From Lineus longissimus (taxonomy: Eukaryota; Nemertea; Pilidiophora; Heteronemertea; Lineidae), in contig NC_088318.1 in the NCBI RefSeq assembly GCF_910592395.1, positions 7,686,349-7,750,348 on the forward strand: a stretch of DNA of 64,000 nucleotides. The letters are read 5' to 3'. Positions 49,232 to 61,876 of this stretch are shown here, piece by piece. The first letter of the stretch is position 1. Every line of letters begins with the position of its first letter. The position numbers were made by a program, and so were the translations under genes. The notes below the pieces were generated by a model. The model saw only the letters and a program-made list of their open reading frames with translations. It did no database searches and had not been told where the DNA came from.

Positions 49232-49375
49232 TAACAGACCTATTTAGGAAAGATTATTTGATTAGTGACTGAGTGTGATTGTTGGACTTGTGATCGTGAA
49301 GGGTTTTATGACATTTCGATAGATTTAGAAAAGGCTTTGAACTTCCAAAAATAAATGCTACACTCATCCTTGGAA
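49232..49375 (+). other. OXA1L 3' untranslated region with poly(A) signal
   Basis: AATAAA at 49350-49355, about 120 bases after the stop. The cleavage site would be near 49370; the exact end is not visible. Confidence 0.6.
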
Positions 49376-49675
49376 TATGAACTGTTCTTATCATTAAATT
49401 GGTGGTTTCTAACTGGACCAGATGATCAAGTTTGTTGGAGTCAAGGCTATCAAAGCCAAGTCATAAGAGTACAGAATGTTGGTTGTTCGTGCATTGTCAG
49501 TATGTTCCTGTGCTTATTCCATGTACATGTGTATGTCAGGAATTGTGAAAATATCTTAACCTAGGAGTGAATAACTTGTGATTCAAACAGTGATGTCAAC
49601 ACAGATTTGTCTGTGAACTTCTATTGCCTTTGCTGCTTGAAATAGAAGTTCAGGATGCGTCAGCAGAGTGTGTTG

Positions 49676-49861
49676 TGTCGTGGCACATGTTCTCAGCCTG
49701 TGTCACTGCACATGTTCTTAGCCTGTGTTGCTGCATGTCTAGCAGCACATGTTCTAAGCCTGTGTTGCTGCACATGTTCTAAGCCTGTGTCGCCGCACAT
49801 GTTCTCAACATGTGTCGCTGCACACGTTCTCGACCTGTGTCGCTGCACATGTTTTCAACTT
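49676..49861 (+). repeat. Minisatellite, about 24-bp unit
   Basis: GTGTCGCTGCACATGTTCT plus a variable AGCCT/CAACC tail in about seven or eight imperfect copies, just downstream of OXA1L. Confidence 0.9.
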
Positions 49862-49963
49862 GTTACCATCGTATGTTCAAGGATGTTATTTATGAGTGAG
49901 TAATAGCCGATCAACTATCGGGTATCTGATGAAGGCACAGTTATTATTAGTTAGTACTCGTTT

Positions 49964-52409
49964 TTAGCTCAGCTGACAAAGTCAGCGAAGCTGGTCATAT
50001 TACTAAGGGAATGGTGTCCGTCCTTCCTGCCATCCTTCCATGTCAATTTTGGGCATTTTGTAACCGTAAGACCTAGGCACTTTGTTGACACTGCTAAATT
50101 AGGAGTAGCCCAAGGGGAACTCAGAAACCAAAAATCAGCGCGATCCGACCTACATTCGGCGAATGAGGTCATCGGGAAGTTTAAACTTCTTTCCTTTATA
50201 CCTCGGTCCACAGAGAAAATATTGTTTTCAAATCTGGCCGAATATTTTTTAATAAATTTTTCATTTTGACTTGTAATGGAATTAGTTTAGTTTTCACCGC
50301 CAGTTGGCGCTACAGGCACATTTGACAGTTTTTTGACGATTCAAAAGCCCGGGTTATGACGTATAGTTGCGCAGTTGTATTCTGCGCATTGAATTGGCCA
50401 GGGAACCAGGCTATATTTCAGCATACCCACTGTGACCAGTCTAAAGATGGTAGATTGATTTTGCAACAAGTAACCAATTTTCTGCTAAAAAGTAGTCAAG
50501 TAGGCGATATTATCACTAGTTCCTTTCAGTGGGTAGTCATAAGGTCTTAAGGGAATACTTTCAGAAATTAGTTCTTGAAAATTTGGCCACAATTCTGTGA
50601 AAACGATATCGGAAGTGCACGCTCTGTTCGCGATGTATTTTGAAGTGGAGAATTCCCACAGTATGTGCAGTGAATCGGCATGATTCTGTTTGCATATTAG
50701 TTTTTAGTAGTCGATTCTTACATGAGTAAAAAGTAGACGTTTTAAGCAACACAATAATGTTACTCCCATAAAAATTGATTCAAAATTGACGGAGCTACGG
50801 CATTCTGTTCGGCAATTGGCAGCGCTGATAAAATACATTGCATGCTAATGCATGCCAAATGGCACACTTTAAAAAGCGCTCATTGGACAACGTAGGGAAT
50901 CACCAGAAATGACGTCATCGCTGGTCTAAATCTTTCTATAATAATATTAGAAGGGGGACGAATAACTTCACACTTAGAGGCATTGGATCGCCTTGAAATT
51001 TTGCATGAATGGTGGTGACACCTTACCCTGATGCAACGTCTTGGTTTTATTCAAAAATTTACTTCAGCAGAGCAGTAATGAGGGATTTTTAATCGGACAC
51101 TGTCAATTCTCCTTACCACTCACAGAAACCAAGCCATTGCGAAATGAAATTGTAAACAAACGTGTGCAGTTCAAATGTAAACAAAAATGTATTTTTGGTA
51201 CTTTTGGTTGCTGGACGTGGGTTTTCCGCAGTTAGGACCTGGGGTCAAATTGGTGGTCTATTGTTTATGGGTGCTGTTTCAGTCAGAGGTAGCCCTTGAT
51301 TATGAAGGGATTTTCAAATTAAGGTGACCATGGTCTTTTTATGTGCTCACCACAGCTTTCAATACTTGATGTATCTGAAGAGGCGCGTGAACCTGACATG
51401 GCCTTACCAAGGAGCTGCTCACGGTGCTGAACTTCTAGCTTGCCTGTCGACTAAGTGCCTTTTTGGCCGAGACATTGCTACATGTAGGAGGAGCACGCAT
51501 TTTAAAGTTATAGTAGTGATAGTACAGTTGGTTCGAGCCATTTGGAAGCCGACATGTGAAGGCCTATCTGGGTTCTCCTTCTTCTCCGTATAAAAAGGGG
51601 CATATTGCTGACTAAGGAACGAGGCATATTGACATTGCCTGATCATCCCTATCGGACCAATTGATATACTGTTATATGCACGCATACATCACGCCATTGC
51701 AGGGTCCGAGTCTGTGGACAATTGGTTTGATTAATTTGTCTCTTCGATATTGCTCCTTTATTGCATTAGATTTTCATCGCGATTCAATCTATTCAAGATA
51801 TAGCCAATTTGAACCTGTCTGCGCCAATGATAGATTGGTTCCCGATTGACTCACTAGGGATATGCAGTAGAGCACAATGTCATGAAAAACGACCCTTTGT
51901 ATTGTAAATTCCAATCACCTGCAGGACAGGTCAATTTCTCAATAAAATTAATTTTGTTGACTCCTGTAATCTCTTCCTTATTAAAAAAAAAAGACAGTGG
52001 TGTTAGTCCCAAACTGGTCATTTCTATTTATTTTGACCTCTGTTAAATCAGGATACCTCTCAATTACAGACAGCATTTTGTATCCTTGTGCTGTACAACC
52101 CAGCCTGGACATACTACAGTTGTCCACGGAGAAGTCTCATCCTCTCTGACACTTCTTTTCTGTAAAGCTACCGATACAACATACTGAACTAGGGATATCT
52201 TCCGTTGCCTCCTGTAATATTTACATACCATGGCTGATTAGTTCAATCATATTACATCCAGCTGGCAGCTCTGCATTGGAAATTTTAGTGGTATAACGTG
52301 TTCTCTTGACCTTCAAACAGTAGTATAAAGCCGATATTTACTACTTTACACCCTTAGTCCTATGTTATTAGGTCATCCAGCTGAGCGCCAGGCCCTTGGG
52401 CCTCTTGTT
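49964..52409 (+). mobile_element. Helentron-like family 1 element, 2.45 kb
   Basis: Starts TTAGCTCAGCTGACAAAGTC, with GTCCGTCCTTCC following, and ends CAGCTGAGCGCCAGGCCC-TTGGGCCTCTTGTT (52378-52409). About 900 bp of its interior (50040-50940) recurs at 54230-55110, and about 480 bp again at 60130-60600. A stretch around 51850-52070 recurs at 55600-55800. No recognisable protein in either strand. Confidence 0.75.
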
Positions 52410-53510
52410 ATACTTTCACAGGCGTCTTTGGTATTTTGAATGCTAAATCATTGTACCCAAGGGCTATTAATGCATTGCTTCAGCCCTGGGAAGTCAACTA
52501 TTTTGTATCTACAAGATACAAAATATTTGAAAAATAAAGTATCATATTAGATAAAAATAAGGCACAGTTAGTGAAAACTTGTGTCAGTTCTTCGGACCAA
52601 AACAAAGTTGATCTTAACTCTTTCAGCCCTATGACCGTGTATACACGGATTTCAAATCCTTTCCAAACCCTGCAACCGCATAAACACAGTGACGCTGAAA
52701 CCAGTTTCTTGTTCATCATTGACGATCTCAAATGCGATTTGGGAGCCATCTACAGTTTGCCAATCGAACTATTAGACTTTTGGGCTTCAAGTAAAAATTC
52801 ACAGACGATATTTGGTTCGTTTTGCGTCTACTGGGGGGGGGAGGAATATTTCAAGGAAATTTTTTTTTTCGATAAAAGTGGCTTCTGCTAATTTTTTCGG
52901 AAAATTTCCAGACCTACCAACCCGTATTTAGTGCAGATTTTGGCCGAAAAACGCATTTTAGTACGGCGTTACGGAATTGCTATCAAAAATACGATTTTCA
53001 AAAAAAAAATTCAATTTTTTTTCGTTTCGTCGATTTCGTTTTGTTGATTTCTGTACACTGCCAAGTCTCGCGCAAATCACATTAACTTTTTCAAATACAT
53101 TGGCATTATGATACTGCCAGCGTTTCTCCTGCGTTGCGCACGACTCACTCTCAGATTACAATATGGCGGATTTCGATTTTGACGGCTTGAATTTGATGTT
53201 CGCACGGAGATTGGACTTTATTAGTGCTTCTCAAGGAACAAAAAACCTACTGAAAGTTTGTGATAATGAGTCATTTATTTGTTACTGAAAGACCCCCCAA
53301 AATACTGAAAAAGTGTCAAATTCAGGGGGAAAATACTGAAAGGGGTATTTAGGGGTTGGCAGCTCTGAATTTCAGGACACAAAAATTAGCAAAATTGAAG
53401 AGACTCAGAAAAATATACAATTAATTCGTGAATATCTATAATCTGCATATCACTGTAACGCGGGATCAATACCTTTCTAATGGTACCACGCAGGTAGTGA
53501 TGGGGGAGTA
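52410..53510. other. Intergenic, nothing recognised
   Basis: AT-rich with poly-A and poly-T runs. The frame at 52571-52891 has no motif. Confidence 0.45.
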
Positions 53511-54165
53511 GTTTTTACCCAACAGCCCAAATGGGCTAGAGGGGTATTGTCGTCACGTGCGCCGTCCGTCCAGGCGGGCGTCTGCTAATTGGTTTCCGTC
53601 GATTTCTAGGAGAACGGCTTTGACAATCAATTAAATTGTTGGTATGTACATTGGGGGTGACTAGTGAAAGGTTCCTTTCGAAAACGGGCTTGTTCCGATT
53701 ATCAATATGGCCACCAGGGCGGCGTGTTTGAAATTGGTTTCCGTCAATTTCGAGGAGAACCGTTCGTCCGATCAAATTCATTTTTGGTATGAACGTTGGG
53801 GGTAAATAAAGGAAGGTTCCTTTCGAAAACCGGCTCTTTCTGATTCTAAATATGGTCACCAGGGCGGCGTGCTTGAAATCGGTTTCCGTTAATTTCGAGG
53901 AGAACCGTTCCTCCGATCATATTCATTTTTTGTATGTACATTGAGGGTGACTAGAGGAAGGTTCCTTTCGAAAACCAGCTCGTTCTGATTCTCAATATAG
54001 TCACCAGGGCGGCGTGCTTGAAATTGGTTTCCATCGATTACGAGGAGAACCGTTCGTACGATTAAATTCATTCTTGGTATGTACGTTGAGGGTGACTAGA
54101 GCGAGGTTCCTTTCGAAAACGGGCTCGTTCCTTCCGAAAACGGGCTCGTTCCGATTATCAATATG
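53511..54165 (+). repeat. Tandem array, about 145-bp unit, four copies, with hairpin head
   Basis: Head TTTACCCAACAGCCCAAATG with GCCCAAATGGGC hairpin and CGCCGTCCGTCC. Units carry GGTTTCCGTCGATTTC, GAGGAGAACCGTTC, GAAAGGTTCCTTTCGAAAAC; marker GGCGGCGTG at about 53719, 53864 and 54008. The same unit lies inverted at 56100-56530. Confidence 0.85.
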
Positions 54166-55860
54166 ACCACTATGTCAGCAAAGCTGGGAATATTACTAAG
54201 GGAATGGTGTCTGTCCTTCCTTCCGTGTCACTTTTGGGCATTTTGTAAACACAAGGCTTAGGCACTTCGTTGACGCTGCTAAATTAGGCGTAACCCAAGA
54301 TGAACTCAGATACCAAAAATCAGCGCGATCCGACCTACATTAAGCGAATGAGGTCATCGGGAAGTTTAAACTTCATTCCTTTTCTGCCCTTCATTTCCTC
54401 GGTCCACAGAGGAAATATTGTTTTCACATCTGGCCGAATATTTTTTGATAATTTTTCATTTTTACTTGTAATGGAATTAGTTTAGTTTTCACCGCCAGTT
54501 GGCGCTACAGGCACATTTAACTGAATTTTTGACGATTCAAAAGCCCGGGCTATGACGTATAGTTGCACAGTTGTATTCTGCGCATGGAATTGGCCAAGGA
54601 ACCAGGCTATATTTCAGCATACCCACTGTGAGAGTGACCAGTCTAAAGATGGAAGATTGATTTTGCAACACGGTAACCAATTTTCTGCTAAAAAGAAGTC
54701 AAGTAGGCGATATTATCACTAGTTCCTTTCAGTGGGTAGTCATAAGGTCTTTAGGGACTACTTTCTTGAAAATTTGGCCACAATTCTGTGAAAACGATAT
54801 TAAAAGTGCACGCTCTATTCGCGAATTATTTTGAAGTGGAGAATTCCCACAGTATGTGCAGTGAATCGGCATGATTCTGTTTGCATTTTTTTTTTTAGTA
54901 CTTCGATTCTTACATGAGTAAAAAGTAGACATTCCAAGCAACACAATAATGTTACTCCCATAAAAATTGATTCAAAATTGACGGAGCTACGGCATTCTGT
55001 TTGGCAATTGGCAGCGCTGATAATATACATTGCATGCTAATGTATGCCAAATGGCACACTTTAAAAAGCGCTCATTGGACAACGTAGGGAATCACCAGAA
55101 ATGACGTCATCGCTGGTACTGAATAAAAAATAGATGGGTTCCGAGACAAGACCACTAATGAATATTCATAGGTTGGAGGGTCGAGGCCTATCAATTAGAC
55201 GCGTGCATGTTTTTAACTCTTAAGTACATATTTGGAGAGGTATTGAAAAAATATTTGTTGTGGCAAGTCTACAGATATAAAGAAATTATTTGATGAAAAA
55301 ATTAATCTTGAATTTTGCTAATTTGGTAATAGGGGGCGTGTTTTGAGATTGTTCTGCCAGTTGGCTGAAAAGAGTGGAAATATCAATGTCTGTCTAATTT
55401 GTCGATTATCAAAAACTTTCCGTGGTCAACTACCAGTTTATTTTTCACCATTTACTTGCCCGACTGTCCGGAATATCATAAGAAAATTTCAGATTCACAA
55501 CCCCACGCAGTATTTGATGCGTCGCGGTCGAACATTGACAACTTAACTGCTAAAAGGCTTAAAAAATCAATTGTGGTCTTGTCTCCATTTCTGATCGACT
55601 CTATAGGGATACGCAGTAGAGCACAATGTCATGAAAAACGACCCTTTGTAAATTCCAATCACCTGCAGGACTGGTCAATTTCTCTCAATAAAACTAATTT
55701 TGTTGACTCCTGTAATCTCTACCTTATTAAAAAAAAAGACGGTGGTGTTAGACCCAAACTGGTCATTTCTATTTATTTTGACCTCTGTTAAATCAGGATA
55801 CCTCTCAATTACAGACATAATTTTGTAATCCTTCACCCTTGTGCTGTATATGGGCGGTTA
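54166..55860 (+). mobile_element. Helentron-like family 1 copy lacking its 5' tip
   Basis: Begins inside the family (GTCAGCAAAGCTGGGAATAT, then GGAATGGTGTCTGTCCTTCC) and follows the 49964 element through 55110, then a different middle, then the 51850-type stretch near 55600-55800. I do not find the 3' hairpin. It lies between inverted copies of the 145-bp array, as if inserted into them. Confidence 0.65.
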
Positions 55861-56099
55861 TATCCGCAATAAATGGAGGTTGCAATTTCAGCCCTAGCCA
55901 ATGTTGACACGACAGTTCCCAGGTCCTAACCGATTTTCAGGAAAATGCAAGATTTCAGGATTTCATTTTACAAAAATAGCATTGCAAAGCGAGCATAACC
56001 CCTCAGCCTATTAAGGTTGAAGATGAGATAATGGTGAAGTTGGCTTAGTGGAGTGGCTAGTTTGCATATGGAAATTAAAATTGTGAAACCTATTTTGAG

Positions 56100-56530
56100 G
56101 ATGTGAGCGTGGCCGCCATATTGAATTTCGAATCGTGCTGATTTTTGAAAGGAACCTTCCCCTTACAAAACTGCATTAGGCCTACATCCACTAAAAATTG
56201 ATTCCATCCTCCAAGCCGTTCTCCTCGAAATTGACGGAAACCAATTTCAAGCACGTTGCCCTGGTGACCACATTGAGAATCAGAACGAGCCGGTTTTCGA
56301 AAGGAACCTTCCTCTAGTCACCCCCAACGTACATACCAAAAATTAATTTGATCGGACGAACGGTTCTCCTCGAAATTGACGGAAACCAATTTCAAACACG
56401 CCGCCCTGGTGGCCATATTTAGAATCAGAACAAGCCGGTTTTCGAAAGGAACCTTCCTCTAGTCACCCCCAATGTACATACCAAAAATGAATTTGATCGG
56501 ATGAACAGTTCTCCTCGAAATCGACGGAAA
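56100..56530 (-). repeat. 145-bp array units, inverted orientation, about three copies
   Basis: Reverse complement of the 53511-54165 unit: GAGGAGAACGGCTT/CGTTC, GGTTTCCGTCAATTTC and GAAAGGAACCTTCC marks. Forms a long imperfect inverted repeat with the first array, 2 kb apart. Confidence 0.85.
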
Positions 56531-57558
56531 TGAGTTAAAGAAATGGTCCAGGGACCATGTGCTCACCTCATGTAATGTAATGCATGTCATTTGCAGTGGA
56601 TATGGGGAGAACAGTTTCTGGCTAGTTTTTAGCAGTTTTGATTCCATTAAATAATAATATTCTTCTCGGCTCAATGGCACAAAAGAAAATTACCGGTACC
56701 ATCTAAGTATAGCATTTTGGTTATAACGTTGACTGAATTTCAGGGTTATTGAAGAGTGTACATGTCACATGGAAATTGGTTGACATCTGTTCAACAGTTC
56801 AACAGTTTAGGAGTAATTTTCAATATTTAGTCTCCGCCATCTTCAAGAAATTATTCCAGCAAACTCTCGTCCCCAGGTGAAAGCTTCATATGTACATGAA
56901 CACGGCAATGCATTGCGAAACATCGATAAAACGAGGGTGTCCATGAACTAAGAAGTCAATCTGGGTCACAGCCGCGAAAGTGCTATGGGCATACATAGCG
57001 CAATACATGTAAATTTTTAACCAATAAACCTCGCCATACCGGCACGATGACTGGTGCCCCGCGTTATGTGTATTACATATTGGCTGCACATATGGAGGAA
57101 CATAATGGATAAAGACCAGGGACTTGTCTACACCATCAAAGCATTTTTCTATAATACCGGTAAATATAATATAATATTTGGAGTTTATGGGCTATGAAAT
57201 AAGAAAAAGCGGCAGTGAATTAAAGCGGCTGAGTTTCAAGAATGTGTTCTTCCCTTCTGGACACTTTATGTTGCCTTGATCAGTCGTATTTCGCACATAA
57301 ACCATCGCTCCGCTGAAGTGAAAGTGCGATGTTTTTGTTTTGTTTGTCAACATGCATGGCTGTGTGCATTCACGGCTGATCATCCATGCACTGGATTTTG
57401 GTCTGAGAGCATTTTTAGTTCCTGGATGTATAGTTAGTCCACGTTATTCGGTGAAAATGTGCTGTACCGACGTGGATCTATAGCACTTTCCACACACAGT
57501 ATGTGGCGAATTTAAGTCGGCCTGTGGCTCATATCTTTATTTACCTCTTGCAGTAAGT
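56531..57558. other. Intergenic, nothing recognised
   Basis: No frame with a known domain and no match to the listed repeat families. Confidence 0.45.
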
Positions 57559-57571
57559 ATGTCATCGCCGC

Positions 57572-57603
<32 letters not shown>

Positions 57604-57852
57604 GCTTCACCCTTGAAGATAACGTACTCCACAACCACAAATTACACCACCCCTTCAAAGAAAACTTCATCACCAACTTCAATGACATCATCCCCATCAC
57701 CCTTGAAGAGATCGTCCACAAGCTCAAATCACACTACCTCTTCGAAGAAAACGTCGTCGTCGTCATCGTCACCAGCCACGCCAAGCAAACAGGAAGTTGT
57801 CTTTGGAATGCAGCATAACAACAAACGGGCCATTTCAACCAAATGGCAATAA
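57559..57852 (+). CDS. Low-complexity Ser/Thr/Lys frame, doubtful
   Basis: 97 codons beginning in a TCA run (poly-Ser), with two copies of a 28-residue-scale unit (SPLKITYSTTTNYTTPSKKT and SPLKRSSTSSNHTTSSKKTS). An AG (CTCTTGCAG) precedes the ATG by five bases. The DNA is a degenerate 84-bp tandem repeat, so the frame may be a by-product. No known domain. Confidence 0.2.
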
Positions 57853-58374
57853 AAACAATAAAAGCCACCCAAACATTTTCGGGATTACAGTATACTGCAA
57901 ACCTAATCGCAATCATAACTATTGTCAATGATATATATTGCTTCAAATACACCAGCAATCAATAATATTATCTGTTTATGTATTCATTCATTCCTTCCAT
58001 TCATACGAAGCGCACATTCAACTGCGGCTTCACATCCCTTCCTCAAGGGCTCATCTCAAAATTTCCTGATGAAAAAGACGACATAATTCGGTCTCCCCCT
58101 TCACCCCTCCCCGCTCTTGCAACAAAACCAAACAAATGTCCCATAATTCTTCAGAACATAAATTTATATCACTCTCAACCCCCTCCCTACCACTAACACT
58201 ACATTATTTCGTCTTTTTCCCCTCCAATCAACCGAATCGATTGTCTTATCCCAACATCCACTCTCACCCAGACAATTTCTCAATCCCCTTCCATTCACAA
58301 TGCGAACAATACCCCTACAATGAGGCGGAGACTCCAGAGTCTGCTAAGACTCAACTGACAATTCTAGTTGTCTT

Positions 58375-58640
58375 TGGATTTGACTGAAAATAAGGGATAT
58401 TGATAAGAGTACATAGATACATAATCACATGAAGTTTGGTTGCAATCCGATCATTAGTATCGGAGTAATAGGACTATGTTTAATTTTCAAGATGGCCACC
58501 TGGCGGCCATACTGGTCGATGGATTTCGCTGAAAATGGGATGTTGTAGAGAGTACATAGATATAGAATCACATGAAATTTGGTTGCAATCCGACTTTGTT
58601 TAATTTTCAAGATGGCCACCTGGCGGCAAATTTTGGAGTC
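58375..58640 (+). repeat. Tandem repeat, about 125-bp unit, two copies
   Basis: GAGTACATAGATA, AATCACATGAA, TTTGGTTGCAATCCGA and CAAGATGGCCACCTGGCGGC occur twice in the same order. Confidence 0.85.
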
Positions 58641-58749
58641 CGAGCGAGACAGATTTTTGGGGTAGAATAGAGGGTCCCTTGAAATATGTCCTCACAAGTT
58701 TAGAACCTCCAAGCTCAAATAGAAACAAAACGAGCCACCTATCGGTGAT

Positions 58750-59193
58750 TTAGTGAACTTTGAACTGAATGTCTGATTCTGGAGGTCTGCACTTGGGTCC
58801 AGCTGTTTGCTGTGAAGAGCTTGGTACAGACTCATTTTCATCAAAAGGTGTTGCTCTGGTGTGAAATTTGTCTATGAATTCCATGAGGTCTCCAGATTGT
58901 TCTTCATTCAGTGAATCTACCCAGAAATCATTTATTTCAATATCTGCATCTTTATAGACACTGCCATGTTCTTTTAACCACTTCAGTGCTTTTAACACTT
59001 TGGTTGGCCGGATGTTTTCAACAAATTCATTTCGTTTGTACAGTAATTTACGACGCAATTTAACAGGCACAGTTTCCATATCAGAGAGATTTCTTGGAAG
59101 TGATTGGACGGTTTTGCAGACATCAATGGGAACATTTACAACATTACCTCGTACCATCTTTTGTCCTCGAACTGGAAGTTCTCTCATCTGCAT
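58750..59193 (-). CDS. Helitron-like protein fragment (DUF6570-type)
   Basis: 147 open codons with LPVRGQKMVRGNVVNVPIDV, SLPRNLSDMETVPVKLRRK and IRPTKVLKALKWLKEHG. Ends in a divergent Ser/Gln/Pro-rich tail and a stop. A remnant, not a complete protein. Confidence 0.75.
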   Translation of the reverse strand: MQMRELPVRGQKMVRGNVVNVPIDVCKTVQSLPRNLSDMETVPVKLRRKLLYKRNEFVENIRPTKVLKALKWLKEHGSVYKDADIEINDFWVDSLNEEQSGDLMEFIDKFHTRATPFDENESVPSSSQQTAGPKCRPPESDIQFKVH

Positions 59194-59382
59194 GAATGGT
59201 ATCCTTTATGATATCAATCTCTCTTCAAGTTGGTACAAGTCAAGCTCAGGTGGCTTTGGAACAAACCCCATGTTATTGGCATCACGGCATGTTCTACAAA
59301 TCCATTCACAGTCGTTCACAGATTTATAGTCTGTGAGACATTCCTTTAGGAGTTCTGACTGTTTAAACTCTGTTTGCATTTT

Positions 59383-61098
59383 TTAGCTGAGCTTGTCAAA
59401 TAAGCTGCTCAGTGGCGTCCGTCTGTCCGTCCATCCGTCCGTCGGTCCGCCCGTCCGTTAAACCCATGGTGCACATTTTGTAACCGTAAGACCTAGAGAC
59501 TTCAATTTTGCATTTCTGGATACACCTGGTCAAACTCTACTTTCAAAACAAAATTTGTCGCCATTCGACCTACTTCCTGCGAGTGAGAGCGCATGAAGGA
59601 AACTGGCCTATATCGGCCTAGGAGCAGCAGAATTAATGGAAATATGCTTTAATATTAAGATAAAATTCTTGAAAAACTATTTTATTGAGAAAAAGTTCAA
59701 AATTTTAACAGGAGAGGGCGCTACCTGCCTTTTAATTATTTCTGCCGATTCAAATTCCCGCCCGATGATGTCAGCCATCAATGAAGTCTCCTATTTGCCA
59801 GTTCTTAAAACATGGCAGCTACACAACAATACAAAGCAGCAGTAGCTCCAGGAATAAATCACTGTTCACTTCAGCTTCGTAATCGATTGTACCCCCACTT
59901 TATTGTGTTTTGTGTGGTGTTCCTATTCAATCAACGATGTGAGGCCTTATTATGTTGGTTTTAATTGAGAAGGTGCATTATAAGCGGCCTGCGAAATACC
60001 GAAGCGGAGACAAAATGGCGGCATGTTGTTTACGCCATGTGCAATAATCTTGGAGCTCAATGAGTACTCAGCTCGATGACGATGGCCCGCTACGCCTACG
60101 GGCTGGTACTACGGTCGTACCGTGGGAAGGAACCCAATTTTCTGCTTAAAAAGTAGTCTGGTAGGCGATATCATCACTAGTTCATTTCAGTGGTAGTCTT
60201 AAGGTCTTTAGGGACAGAAATTAGTTCTTGAAAATTTGGCCACATTTCTGTGAAAATGATATCGGAAGTGCATGCTCTGTTCGCGATGACATCGCCGATG
60301 TATTTTGAAGTGGAGAATTCCCACAGTATGTGCAGTGAATCGGCATGATTCTGTTCGCCTATTAAGTTTTAGTTCTACGATTCTTTCATGAGTAAAAAGT
60401 AGACATTCTAAGCAATACAATAATGTCACTCCCATAAAAATTGATTGGAAATTGAGGGAGTACGGCATTCTGTTCGGCAATTGGCAGCGCTGAAAAAATA
60501 CATTGCATACTGTACAATACCAAATGGCACATTTTAAAAAGCTCTCATTGGACAACGTAGGGAATCACCAGAAATGACGGCATCGCTGGTCTAAATAGAA
60601 AACTACGGTGGCGCAGTAGAGCACAAGAAAAGTTTTAGCATTAACTTCGTCATGCAAGCTTCAGCAACAAAACAATTTCTCATGAATGATTTACTTGATC
60701 ATCATCAGCTTGTTTTCCCCTGATAGATAAAAAAATGATTTACAATTTCCATCAAAGTTTTCTATTTTGTGTATAGTCACATGTTATTTAACTGGCAAGG
60801 AGCCAAGCAGTTTTGAATATTCGCGGGAAAATACTCTATGACAATGAGTATGCTCATTCATGGCATAAACTTCATGTTACGGTAAATATTTTCATACGAT
60901 GATTTCACCCGAATTATGATCAGGATTGAGGAATGAACAGTGGCATAATTATGTCAACCAAAATCATTGGTACCGTAGTGAACGCAAAAGGATATCAAAT
61001 ACCATGGAGCATGCCATTTTCATGCATAATGAACTAAACACCGGGAAGATATTAATGATATTAACTCAGCTGAGCGCCAGGCCCTTGGGCCTCTTGTT
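59383..61098 (+). mobile_element. Helentron-like family 1 element inserted in the Helitron gene
   Basis: 5' end TTAGCTGAGCTTGTCAAATA with CCGTCCATCCGTCCGTCGG, 3' end CAGCTGAGCGCCAGGCCC-TTGGGCCTCTTGTT (61067-61098). It lies in a T run, consistent with insertion between two Ts. Its middle holds one arm of the 299-bp inverted duplication (59784) and a segment (60130-60600) shared with the 49964 and 54166 copies. Confidence 0.78.
59784..60082 (+). repeat. 299-bp inverted duplication, left arm
   Basis: Nearly identical, in reverse complement, to 61877-62175. Starts AAGTCTCCTATTTGCCAG and ends CAGCTCGATGACGA. Contains GTGGGGGTACAATCGATTAC (in reverse) and an ATGGCGGCATGTTGTTTACG stretch. Confidence 0.93.
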
Positions 61099-61606
61099 GT
61101 ACATTTATTACAGATTCTTTGAACCATGTCTGGTGGCAACAAGAACAAACAAATATATGTCCTGTAGCTATCGTTTTTTGGAATTCTTCAATATTTGAAT
61201 CCAGGTTATCACCATATTTGGCTATAGGACGAGTTTTCTCCTCATGAGCTTGATATTTCAGATTACTCCTTCTTCTTTGTTTCGAAGCCACACCTTGTTC
61301 TTTTTCTTTGTTTTTGAAACCTGGGTCATTTCTTTTTGTCAGCATTCTATTGAGTTCTTTTGCACCATATTCTGGATTGCTCCTTACAGATTGTTTTTTT
61401 CCTAGCTCTTTTGCACTATATTTGGGAACAGTCCTCCTGTTTTGCTTAGATAACTTACCTTGTGATATTTCTTTTTTTCTATTCTTTGGGTTGTCTCTCA
61501 CCGACTGTTTTTTTCCTAGCTTTTTTGCACTATATTTGGGATCTTTCCTTACAGTCTACTTTTTTTCTAGTACTTTTGCGCTATATTCTGGAACAGTTCT
61601 CCTTTT

Positions 61607-61876
61607 TGGCTCACCTGTGAGCCTTTACCATCACGCAGCGTCCGTCGTCGTCCGTCGTCGTTAGACATGGGTGGCACGTTTTGTTACCGCTAAAGCCACT
61701 GAACTGAAACTTAGTACACATGTACCCCTTGGTGACCACTACTCAGAGACCAAAACGCGGTCTCATATGTTTCACGGTTTGGCCACCAGGGGGCCAAAGG
61801 TAAAAAATGAAGAAATGCGTTTTCTCCCTTATTACTGGTATGAAAAATTTGAAAAAAATATGGTAGGTACTTCTAC
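61607..61876 (+). repeat. Helentron-like family 2, 5' end copy
   Basis: TTGGCTCACCTGTGAGCC, then GTCCGTCGTCGTCC, TGGCACGTTTTGTTACCGC, CCACCAGGGGGCCAAA and TATGGTAGGTACTTCTAC. It stops where the right arm of the inverted duplication begins. Confidence 0.7.

Larger units (their letters stand above)
58750..61606 (-). pseudogene. Helitron/Helentron protein N-terminal region, split by an insertion
   Basis: Minus-strand upper part (61099-61606): Lys-rich repeats (NPEYGAKELNRML, KYSAKELGKKQS), then FQKTIATGHIFVCSCCHQTW and FKESVINV, the Cys-rich N-terminal motif of animal Helitron proteins. Lower part (58750-59378): WICRTCRDAN, PPELDLYQLEERLIS, one TAA, RIPFMQMRELPVRGQKMVRG, NVVNVPIDVCKTVQSLPR, VKLRRKLLYK and RPTKVLKALKWLKEHGSVYK, the DUF6570-type region that precedes the Rep domain. 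The Rep nuclease and helicase domains are absent. The two parts are separated by the family 1 element at 59383-61098. Stops: TAA near 59193 and a TAG in the upper part. Confidence 0.82.

Noticed and set aside
49676-49861. Repetitive coding sequence (Cys/His-rich frame)
   Set aside because: The Cys/His pattern in the frame at 49655-49903 comes only from the 24-bp minisatellite; no start context or domain.
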